In this document: one piece after another, positions 23,401-34,039 of the stretch
How the letters are laid out: each line of letters begins with the position of its first letter
How positions within the stretch are numbered: position 1 is the stretch's first letter
Source: Chytriomyces cf. hyalinus JEL632
Lineage: Eukaryota > Chytridiomycota > Chytridiomycetes > Chytridiales > Chytriomycetaceae
Reading direction: 5' to 3'
Assembly: GCA_025435555.1 (NCBI GenBank)
Contig: JAIWWG010000016.1
Span: 434,001-498,000, forward strand
DNA length: 64,000 nt
Program-made: the position numbers and the translations under genes
The notes under the pieces: model-generated
Database searches by the model: none
Told to the model about the DNA's origin: nothing
The model's input: the letters and a program-made list of their open reading frames with translations, nothing else

Positions 23401-25884
23401 CTGAACATTTGTTTTTGAGTAACTTTTTGCGTTTCTGAAAGTGAAATCATTAAAAATGGTATCACCCTTGCATGCGTGGAATCGAGCTTCAAACATGTGT
23501 TGACCATACTCTGGGCGGCGACGAAATCACCCATCAGATATCGTGTCTTTCCAAGGGTGTACGCGGCCTCAGCCGACCCTGGCGCAATTTTGATAATCTG
23601 CAGCAAGATCTCATACGCGCTTACGAGTGACGGGTGAAGCACTTCTCCTGTTACATTTCCGAAAGATGGTCAGTGCTGGAGCCATGGTTTGAGTCCTTAT
23701 TTTAAGTGAGAAACCTTCTCGACGCGCAACTTGCGGGCAATTTTCGAGGAAATCCAACGCCAGGTCCATCATAAAATCGGGGTTTGTTTTGACGTAGTAA
23801 TTGAGGCCCAAGATTTTGTTGTTTAAAGACTTTCGCACGATTTCGTATGATTGCTTCAAGTATCGGGTTTGTTTTTCAAAGTTGTTGTGCCTGTACTTTG
23901 CCATGAGAGATGAAAGATACGCAGTTTCCGCGCTCATGCCTGTGCCAAAAAAAAAAAGACGCGTTAGTTTTCAAACGAAGTCGGTTTATTGGATGAGGTT
24001 TATATACTCACTCGTGGATTGGACGGCATCCAAGAACTCGATCTGGTCTTCAGCTTCATCGAAGCGGCCTTTATAGATGAAGCACTTAATCAAGCCTGTG
24101 AGCAGTAAGTCTGGGTAAGTGACAGTCGAATATTTTCAATCAGTTGAAGCATGCCTTGAATCGCTGCCATGTCGTGCGAATTTTGAGAGAATGCAGTTTT
24201 GTAAATTTCGGTCGATCTGTCGAGATTTCCTGTGCGGTCGATGGAAAGTCAGAGACAAGGAGACTTGAGGGCGAGGGCTACGAACCGAGAAGGAAATGGT
24301 TAAAGGCGAGTTCGCATTTGTATTCGCTCTTTGACGGATCGATTTCGATGGCTTTCGAGGCAAGAACGACTGTTTGCTCTAGGATGCTGCGGCGTGCAAA
24401 ACGAGTTACGATGTTATCTTCAAGAGATGATGTGTTTTTACACTTCTTTTCGTCCAGACAGGCGCGAAAACGCTTGAGCCATCGAAAAATACAATCCTGC
24501 ATTTAAAGGCTCGGTTTTGGAGATGGCCTTGTTTCGGAGGTTAATACGGGTTCAACAGAGACCATTGTTACTTAAAAAGGCAAGTTACCAGATTTAAGTT
24601 GGACAAATGATTCGCGGCCACTTTAGACCTCCCCTCTCTGCATAGTTCGTTCAAGCAAAGAACCGCATACGTGTCCACGCAGTCTGGGCTCATTGTGCTC
24701 ACACGTTGCGCGGCTTCCACAACGAGCTCCCACGACCCCATTTCCAGCATAACGTACATTCGTTCAATGTACGCGGGAATGAAGGAGTTGTGGTAGGCTA
24801 TGATTTGTGAGTTGATGTCTAGAGCGACTGCGAGTTTTTGGCGTGTTGTTCGAAGGCATTGGAGGCGGCCCATCATGGCCTAGTATTCGCACGGTTCAGT
24901 TAAAGGTGCGTTTTTTGATGGAGGTTCCGTGAAATTTGTACTCACGTCAAGATCTTTGGAGTTGAATTCATCCAGAACTTTGTCGAACCAAGAAATGCTT
25001 TTCGAAACGTGAGCTTCTTGGCCGCAGGTTAAATCAACCCAGCCCATAAAGGTAACAGCTGTCCAAAAAGTTGAGTTTGAAGATGTCCCTGGTGCGTTTT
25101 TGTTTTTTTTGTCGTTTCAGTCATTTTCCCCTGAGCACTCAAGAATTGATGGAAAAACGAACCCGCAGCCCCGCTGGCTTGTGGTGTCTTTGAAACGCTG
25201 TTTCGTGCACTACTCGTTCCGGAATTGCCCGAGTCAATAACGCGTTTTAAAAGCGCCCTGGCGTCAGCGTGGCGTCCAGTCATCCAGTGGAACAAGGCCG
25301 TCTGAACCAACGCTTTATCGCTTAAATTCGAAGCACTATTTGCGATCGTGAGTTTCGCGTTGAGTTCATGAACGGCTTCCTGATCTGAGTTTAATTTCGC
25401 GATTTGTAAACGAACTTTTTGGATTGTTCGAGCCCACGCGACTGTTTTTCATTTACCAACGAGTTTGCAGTGTTCGTGAGCATAGATCATTGCTGCGGGA
25501 GCTGCGAGAATTAGATCGCGTTTTTCTTGAAGCGGTTCGAGTTCTCGCAGACTTTCTCCTGGGCGTCCTGGTAAACAAATCGTTTTTGCTGTTATGGAAC
25601 AAGTCGGTCCCCTTCAAATGCGTGCTTTTGGAAAACCTTGCATCATGAGCGCGATGGCTTTCCAGAACATGAGCACTGGATCCGAAGTGCGTCTTCGCAG
25701 CGCAAGTTCGCATTGCTTGTATGCGGAGTTGTACAGGGATCGCTGGCAGTAGTAAATGACCTGGTGCCCTTGTTGTTTGAGATGACCAGGATATTTGATG
25801 CGAATAGATGAACTCAACAGCCGAAAGCACAGGATCTGATGAGTTGGTGGCAGCAGCTTGTCCAGAGTCGTTGTTTGAAAACAT
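20445..25884 (-). CDS. IFT139: Intraflagellar transport protein 139 (TTC21B/THM1 family)
   Basis: A large TPR protein in many exons with short introns. The first exon is 25884-25831 (18 codons, phase 0); the second starts at 25760 after a 70-nt intron and reads [20 protein letters not shown], matching the IFT139 N-terminal NYYCQ block. The next exon carries [20 protein letters not shown] and IYAHEHCK. Many TPR-containing exons follow to the C-terminus. The last (ending 20445) contains [40 protein letters not shown] and [12 protein letters not shown], the diagnostic IFT139 ending. IFT139 is a core IFT-A component that drives retrograde transport in cilia and flagella, so the organism should make a flagellated stage. 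Not every internal junction was fixed; I estimate about 1,300 residues. I see no internal stop that splicing would not remove. Confidence 0.93.
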
Positions 25885-26500
25885 GATTTGTTTTCCCAGC
25901 GACAATTCTTTTGCACGTTTCTTTCAGCTTTTATTAAATGGGCCCAGGGGGTTTGCCTAATCGCATACAGATGCCAGTCCCTGAAAACCTCATGATGGGA
26001 TGGGAAGCCTGTACCGTTTAATTTTAAAGCGAGCGGTTTTATTCTTTGCGCCATTCATCTGTATGGAACCGTGTTGGGAAGTAGCTTGCTACGCGCCTCT
26101 GGAACCCTTGAGGTCTTCATAACCTGCATTATGCGCGGGTTTGCTTCCAACACTGTGTTCATTTGTGGGGTCCATGATTCTGCAGCCATAGCTCCCGGCA
26201 GGCCAGTTGGGTACATGTAGAATGTAAAGAGGTAACTCATGTGTTCCCCGGTGATTTGGAATACCTGAGGCGTAAGACTGACGCGTCGCGCTTGTCGGTG
26301 AACTGTTTTTTTTTTTTTGGACATTCCAAGTCTGCTTCTTCCACCATGGCTGCCTTTGTCGTCAGAACGACGCAAGAGGAATTCGATTGGCCTAACAGAA
26401 TGCTTGCGAATCTCCTTGTTTGCGGATGATATATCTATATTTTTAACGGATAGGTTATAATTGCTAGATTGCCATTTAACTGTTGCAAGATCGACGCGCC
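25885..26500. other. divergent intergenic region with an unassigned minus-strand ORF
   Basis: About 615 nt between the IFT139 start (-) and the next gene (+). A minus-strand frame ending at 26055 reads VFQITGEHMSYLFTFYMYPT and NTVLEANPRIMQVMKTSRVP, which looks protein-like and could be the 3' part of a small spliced gene. I cannot name it or fix its start; the rest of the stretch shows nothing. Confidence 0.3.
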
Positions 26501-28988
26501 ATGAATTCAGAGGATGAGTCCTCGGCAGCGCACCACAGCCCATCTGACCAGGGCCACTCACGTGTCAGCACCGAAGCGCCGCTGCTGCCACCAGAAGCCT
26601 CGCCACCGCAGCCAGATAGCAAATTGCAACCGCGCTTGAGTGCCCACTATAAACCTTTATCCAGATCGGCATCGACTCGATCAGCAAACACGAGCTTGAA
26701 AATCGTGTGCACCAGTTCTGATGATGAGGTCTCGGGTGTGAAAAATAGGAAACCTTACGCGCATGGTGATGCTCATAAATCATCCAAGGCCTCGTTCAAA
26801 AAAGATGCGGAAGAGGAAGATGGAGTACGTACGGCTATTGCGCCGATATTCCCAAACTCGAAAGAAATCAGTATCGATGGTGGAGTCGCTGAGAAAGGGA
26901 TGAAAGGAAGTCAACAGCCGATGAACCGGAGCCACGAGCAGGTGATTTCTTTTCAAGGAGTCAACAAGAGCTATGTTTCTTTGAGAAAGGCCACCAATGA
27001 TGCGTTGGAAGCGATTGCTGCGGAGGACGATGATGGTGGTTTTTGTCTCCAAAAGAGTAGCAAGCAGTCGAGCAGGTACGGGGATTATACTTTTCTTTTA
27101 CGCGTTTCGAAATCGCTCGCTGAAATCTAACTCTCTGACTGAACAGCCGGGGATCCTCATTTTCTTCCATTGGTGGCAAGGTCCATCCCATCCTTCAATG
27201 GATAAACAGAACCCAAGATGCAATCTTAAAGTCCCCTCTCTTCAAGAGAGTCATCAAATTCCTCGCTGCAGATTCTACCAAAATCCTCATCTGCTTCTTC
27301 ATCATGTGTGCCATGCACGGGAGCGTGATTGCCGTGTTTATCGTCTCCCTCTCAGTCACCATGCCAGGAATATGGGTCTACAACTTTATGCAGCTCTATG
27401 TGATGGCATTTGCCCTGATTGCCCATGAAGCCGCTGGCAAGCTGTCAAGTCTGATACGTACCTCCATCACAGCTGGGGATTTGATCAAAGGGCGCATAAC
27501 CATGCGACAGATGTCTGACTACTGGGTCAGAGGTCCCAAGTCTCCTGCGCATCGAATCATTTGTGCGAGTGCTACGATTGGGACATTGGCAGAGTTGATT
27601 TTGGCGGCGAGTAGTATTGTCTTTTCGTGGGAAGCTATTCAGACAAAGTTGAAGACGGACTTTTGTATCCCTCCCACTTACGAAGGTTCTACTTTGCCGC
27701 CTGGCATTGATATTCAGCAGTTTGTGCAGGGTGATATCAACTTTGCAGAAGTTTATAATTATGGACTGCCGTTGGGCGACGGACTGGTGGGTGGATGGCC
27801 AGGTTGGCCCATGTACAACCCAATGAGCCAGTTTCAGATCCATGGGGAAGGCCCCGTCTATGTGATCCAGGTTCTCTGTGACAATGGAGTTTCCAGACCC
27901 GACTTGGACTTTGGCACGGGAACCGTTGTTGAAAGCAAGATTCTGTCGGAAGACTATCGCGGATTCATGCTTCAAATGAAGTTGTATTTCCCTGGGGGAA
28001 GTGTCTTTGACGACATTACCGAGCAATATCCCACTTCAACCGTGCTGCTGTCTTGTAGCGCAATGGTCACAGTGGGCCATGGGTCAATGTCGTACCATTT
28101 TGTTGCCGATCAGTGGGAAATGGTGACGAACGGGCAGCTGGCATCGGTACAGTCACCGCGCGGCGAATTCCATGCCAGGCACCCCACCTCGATACATCAG
28201 TACACCTCTGATGCTCACAGCGGCATGGCCAAGTACAATGATGATTACAAAATCCTCCCGTTGTTGAAGGAGGCTGTGATGAAAATGTTCGGGAATCAAA
28301 CGTTCTACCCATCTCAGGGAGCCACATTTTGCAATGCACTTTCACAGGGTACCCTTCCCGATGGGTACTACCACACTCTCTACATGTTTCGGGGAGTCTC
28401 CGTCGGTTTGTTGTTTTTTTTTCTATGACCTGGAAGGATCGGTTTATAAATGTTACTACTTTAGCAATCGGGTCAGCCGCGCACTTTGCCGTGATGCAGT
28501 TTATGGCCAATGCAACGCTAGTTCCTTGCGACTACTACGGGTATGCCGGCAGCGGGATGCTCATCATACCACAGATTGCCATCTACCTCAGCGTGTCAGC
28601 CAGCGCAATTGCATGCCTCATCAAGTGCTTTGAGATTCTGTGGTGGTACATGGCGCAGAACGGTGTTGAGTACGACTCATACCGTCGAGCCAGGAGGGTT
28701 CTAAGACATCCGCTACGCTTCGCTATCGATGCGGCTGAGATGCTGGCGTCTGGAATGGCGGCAGCGGAACACGGTGAGGATACGTGTGATGCCACTACGA
28801 CCCGGGTTATTGAGGAGCTTGGAAACCCGAGGATTCTGTATGGGGAGGATCTTGCGACGCGTGAAATGCCGGTGGGGCATTTGAGGATCGGCGAGTTTGG
28901 GAAAGTGAAGGGGATTACGAAGGGTAAAAAGTATGGAACCTATCGGGGTTCAGCTCATATGGAATGGGAGGATTTCGTCGGAAAATAA
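26501..28988 (+). CDS. Unrecognised multipass membrane protein (probable frameshift near 28414)
   Basis: Exon 26501-27075 encodes about 190 polar, Ser-rich residues. After a 71-nt intron the second exon starts at 27147. It carries hydrophobic spans (ILICFFIMCAMHGSVIAVFI, WVYNFMQLYVMAFALIAHEA, IICASATIGTLAELILAASS), then a large globular loop of about 230 residues with several Cys and N-glycosylation sequons. Its frame ends in a stop just after a run of nine T (28414-28422). One base of shift there continues into TWKDRFINVTTLAIGSAAHF, further hydrophobic spans (IPQIAIYLSVSASAIACLIK) and a cytosolic tail ending at 28988. A homopolymer error in the assembly, an unusually short intron, or a real mutation would each explain it. 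Topology suggests a receptor- or channel-like surface protein; no family recognised. Confidence 0.65.
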
Positions 28989-29254
28989 GGCAGTGGCAGA
29001 CTCTTTATCAAATCATTTCTCGGACACGCATGCGCGCAATAAAGGTGAAGTTGCATAGTAAATGGGTTCCTGCTAGCCGTGGGAGAGTGAGTGAGGCGAA
29101 GCCATCGATCGGACTTTTCCATTTTTTCAACGATTTCAATTTTTACGGTAAGTAAATTTAGGAATATTTTTACATCACACAAACAACCCACACCCACACC
29201 ATACAAAGCAGCACAACCAACGCATACAATCCCAACCGACTATCGCACACACAA
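28989..29254. other. intergenic region upstream of AMP deaminase
   Basis: About 265 nt; the part just before the next ATG is a CA-rich tract (29170-29250). No supported gene. Confidence 0.4.
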
Positions 29255-32200
29255 ATGGATCTCAATTCAAACAGTCCTTCATCCGATATACTCTCAAACG
29301 AAGCACACGCGCCGAACCTGTCGAGCCAGCCGCCAAGCGGACGGCCGTCAAGCTATTTCGACCCGGCCGACTTGGCAGCGACCGGAAACACACCCAACAT
29401 TCAGCGACGCGGGTTCTACAGTTCAGTGCTTGTTTAAGTTGTTTTTTTATTTTAAGCCTGTCTGCATGTGTCTGCATGTGTCTTGGGTGTATTAACAACA
29501 CGTGCGCAGACCAAACGGCGGATCGATCCGAAGGCGCCTCCTTCTGGTGAGACTCTCGCGCCATATCGCAATCCCTGATCCCTGTGTCGCCTGCCTTGTC
29601 CCATCTCCATCGGATCTCCACTCAACATCTCCGTTTTATTTTTGCTTTTTGCGGGGCTTTTTCCCCTTCCGATGTGCCCTCCCTGCCCATATTTTGCCAT
29701 GATTAATTTCTTTTTGTCAATGCCAATTCCTGTCAATGCGCGAGGGTGGGGACCTTCCCAACTGGCAACAACCTGCTGTCCCTCCGTCGCTCATGCTGCA
29801 TTGTAAACATTTACTTACCTCCTGCATTCGAAGGATTCGCAAAATCAACAAAGCCGCCACCTTTGGACAAATACCCGACGCTGATCGTGACGATGAGGAG
29901 CTGATTCGAAGTATCGGTGCCGTCAATATTAGTGGTCGAGCTAGTTTGCACTCGATGCAAGGATCCATGGCGTCTCTTGCCGAGGTACAATGAACATCTT
30001 TTGTAACTGCAAACACATTTGACTGATTTCTCCGCTTTTTTTTTTCCGCAGGTTGGCCAATACCCGTCCATGAGTCTCGCTGAGCGCATGGCGAACGTGA
30101 CGGGCACTGCAGTCACGTCTGAGAGTGTCGCCGCATTTTCGAAAGCCAGTCCAGATGACCCTCGAGGTGAAAACATTGGACCACCCCCACCTTGACGAGT
30201 GGCGATTTTTTAAATTCCTTCCTGCAAAACCATACAGATGATGAGCTTTCAGAAGAACTCCAAGGGATTTTTAAAAATTTGAAAAAGTGTCTTGAATTGC
30301 GGACAAAGTACATGCATTACTCTCTGCAGTGCCCTGGAGACAACCCCAAAGACAGCGATGATTGGGTCGCTTATCCCCCGCACATAAAAAAAACCAGCTA
30401 TGACCCTGTAACTGGGCATTTTATGCAGGCGGACGAAGAGGAAAAGCGCAAGGCGAATGAGTTTGAGTTTGAGAAATGCGTGATTCCTGGGGAGGATAAA
30501 GAGGTTTGTTTCCTTAATTTGTTTGCGTTTTATTCTCAGGCCTTTGACTGACGTACCCTATCTTAGAAAACGTTTGGTTTCTCTGCCGACGGAACATACG
30601 GTGTCTTTACAACTGCCACTCCTGAATCGGGAGAGGCACCTCAAGAAAAGAAAGCTCTGTACAAATATCCCAGTGCCAAAGAATACTATCAAGATCAGGA
30701 CTTTATTCTTAACGCAATCAGCGATGGACCCATGAAATCATTTGCTTTCCGCCGTCTCCGTTACCTCGAATCCAAATTTCAAATGTACGTGCTCCTCAAT
30801 GAATACCAAGAAATGGCCGATAGCAAGCGCGTCCCGCACCGTGACTTTTACAATGTCCGAAAAGTCGACACCCACGTACACCACAGCAGTTGCATGAATC
30901 AGAAGCACTTGTTGCGCTTCATTAAGGCAAAGTTGAAGAAGAGGCCGGATGAATTTGTTATTTTCAGAGATGGCAAGCATTTGACTTTGGAGAAAGTGTT
31001 TGAAAGTTTGAATTTGACTGCATATGATTTGAGTATCGATACTTTGGACATGCATGTAAGTTTCTTTTGGGGTTGTATACCTGTGAGATGTTGCGCTTTT
31101 TTTTTTATTTATATCACTACTTGCGCAGGCCCATAAAGACTCGTTCCATCGGTTCGACAAGTTCAACTTGAAGTATAATCCGGTCGGGGAAAGTCGATTG
31201 CGTGAAATTTTCATGAAGACGGACAATTTTATCAAGGGTCGTTACTTGGCGGAACTGACAAAAGGTGGGTGCGAAGTTTGACCAAAAGACGCTTCGGATC
31301 TGAATGCTCATACTATCAATGCTTCATTTTTATCGTAGAGGTGTTTACTGATCTTGAAGCGTCAAAATACCAAATGGCCGAATACCGCGTCAGCATTTAT
31401 GGTCGAAACAAAGACGAGTGGGACAAACTAGCCACCTGGATTGTGGACAATAAGCTTATTTCGGAAAATGTCCGTTGGTTGGTTCAGATTCCTCGTCTGT
31501 ACAATGTCTACAAGAGCCAGAACTTGTTGAAGAACTTTCAGCAGTTGCTTGAGAGTTGAGTTTCATTTTTTGGCTTATATCTCTGATTTTTTGGTGGTGA
31601 GGCATGTGCTGACTGGTTTGACTCAACATGCAGACATTTACGAGCCCTTGTTTGAAGTGACCAAAGATCCGACATCGCACCCGAAACTGCACGTGTTTTT
31701 GCAGCGCGTCATTGGATTCGACAGTGTGGATGACGAGAGCAAGCCTGAAAGGCGAACATACAAAAAATACCCGACACCGCAAAACTGGGACATCGCACTC
31801 AACCCACCGTACTCATATTACCTCGTAAGTTATCCACCTTTGTTCCTCCCATGGTCTGATCTAAATCTTGGTTTCAAGTACTACATGTACTCCAACTTGT
31901 GCAGTTTGAATGGGTGGAGAAAAGATCGTGGATTCAACACCTTTGTGCTGCGCCCACATGCTGGTGAGGCGGGTGATACGGATCACTTGACGTCAGCATT
32001 TTTGACCTCTCATAGTATCAACCACGGTATCTTGTTGAGAAAAGTGCCTGCGATTCAGTATCTGTATGTAGAGCGAGTGATTTTTTTAGGCCATGATGGT
32101 TAATCCTTTTTTTTGTTGACGCAGGTACTATTTGGATCAGATTGGAATTGCCATGTCTCCACTCTCCAACAATGCCCTGTTTTTGAACTACGAGCGAAAC

Positions 32201-33130
32201 CCCTTTTTCACGTTTTTCCAACGAGGATTGAACGTTTCATTGTCGACGGATGATCCGCTGCAATTTCATTTCACCAAGGAACCGTTGATTGAGGAATTCA
32301 GTGTCGCGACGCAAATTTGGAAGCTCTCTAGTACGGATCAATGCGAGATTGCTCGCAACAGTGTTTTGCAGAGTGGTTGGGAGATGCAGTTTAAGAAACA
32401 CTGGTTGGGTGAATCATGTCATTTGCCTGGACCAGCTGGAAATGGTGCGTTTTTTTGCTGTTTTTCCATCGCCGAGTATGGTTCTCTTGTTGACACATGA
32501 ATTTTCCCAGCAATCCACAAAACCAATGTTCCAAATATTCGCTTGGCGTACCGGTACCAGACTTTAATGGAAGAGCGTTACATGGTATTCACGTCCATCC
32601 CGAGAAGAACGGAAACATCTGAAATGTTTGATGTGACGACACCAACGACAGTCGACTCTGCGCATATTCCACTTCCATTACCTCGTGAGCAATTGGACGG
32701 TCGCAGCCGTCACAACTTTCCTCAAGAGTATGTTCAACCGGTGGACGTTTTGAATGACATTAACGCTGCCGCCAGCGCGTCGATTCGTCGTCAAAGTGGC
32801 GCGGGTGTGAGCATGAATCTTGGACGAGATGCGTCTCCGTACATGGCGCCGGAACCGCTTTTATCCATGTCGACGGATGGATTGGAACTTGTTGGACCTG
32901 CTGCCAGCAGTGCGTCCAACAGTCCTGTAGCGAATCCATCAGCCATGCCATTATCAACGTCGTTTAAGCGGCAAAACTTGATGGCGGACATGTTGGAGAA
33001 GGGGGATGTGAATCGGGAGCATTTGATTCAGAATGCGCCAACGTTGCCGTCGATTCCTGTAGGTAATTTTGCTAGTAGAATGACTCCGGGGGGGATAAAT
33101 GCGGAGGATATTGGCAAGGATTCTGTTTAG
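29255..33130 (+). CDS. AMD1: AMP deaminase
   Basis: Exons: 29255-29425, 29510-29546, 29854-29984, 30052-30166, 30238-30503, 30567-31055, 31129-31264, 31339-31554, 31634-31824, 31879-32063, 32125-32444, 32511-33130; 958 residues. The first three junctions are less certain than the rest. The enzyme converts AMP to IMP and ammonia in the cytosol (purine nucleotide cycle, EC 3.5.4.6). Zinc-ligand and substrate motifs are present: [20 protein letters not shown] (HxH), the [18 protein letters not shown] block, and [20 protein letters not shown] with the catalytic aspartates. The catalytic part ends near [13 protein letters not shown]; about 180 disordered residues follow, unusual for the family. 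The N-terminal 250 residues are regulatory-type, as in yeast AMD1. Confidence 0.95.
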
Positions 33131-34039
33131 AAACTTGTTTTTTTTTTTTTTGGGGGGGGGGAGGGGGGGGGGGGAGGGGGCGGGAGGGTGCGCGTGTATC
33201 GACTCTGTTTTTTGTGAGATGTGGGAAGGTGTTTGTTTTGAAAATAAAGGCTGCCGCAGTCGCGAATTGAGCTTGACTTCAGCTGAAATCAAACCGGCTA
33301 ACTGTGACGGAATTCTCCCAATTATGTTGCTTAACTCTCTAACTCTCCAATCCTTGGCAGAACACAACACTGTGTCCGTGAAAACACACACCCTAAAGAC
33401 GAGCAGAGGAGGCAATGCGTTAACTGGGCTAAGATGTAATTTTGAATCAAAGATACGCGGCGCCATTGGACAGTGATGCAGGGACCGAGGTTGCAGAAAT
33501 CCTGATATTTATGAGTGCAGAACTGCATTTGGGTTGGATAGAGGTAATGATGCTTGTGACTTGATATTAGTTCCATTACCAGCCAACTTGAAGAAAGATT
33601 GCACAACGGTGTGGGGAAGTACTGCTTGAGCGTTTCCACTGAAGGAGAGCCAGTTTGAAACATGGAAACTTAAAACCAAACCGAATCTAGTTTTGGTGAC
33701 ACCCGAGCTCAGAGAGCATTCTTTCTTGGTAGAGCGGTTGTGTCTGAAGCTGGTTGATGGCCGCCAGAGCCAGCTGATGCTTCCACATCTTTGATCTTCA
33801 AAATCCTTACACAAAATTGACATTGGGCATCCGTTTCCGAGACTTTGTTTTGTGCGTGGGGTCAAGCTGGGATTTGAATGCGGGTTGGGTTCGGCCGGTG
33901 TGAGGGGACGATTTTTTGGGTAAGAGAGTAAACCAACACTAAAATCGTAAACATCAATCAGACCACAGACATCCCCTCAGCGTCCAGCGTGCTTGGAGAC
34001 CGACAGCGCGCACCGAACCCTCTTCCCGTCCATCCCAAC
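33131..34039. other. intergenic region with a long poly-G tract
   Basis: About 900 nt. It begins with T11 followed by an almost pure G run (about 33152-33185). The rest shows only short unsupported frames, including a minus-strand frame at 33509-33865 without recognisable similarity. It probably holds the 3' end of AMP deaminase and the promoter of the RING gene. Confidence 0.5.

Noticed and set aside
27445-28026. Minus-strand ORF opposite the membrane-protein gene
   Set aside because: Shadow frame; the plus strand has membrane spans, glycosylation sites and splice signals.
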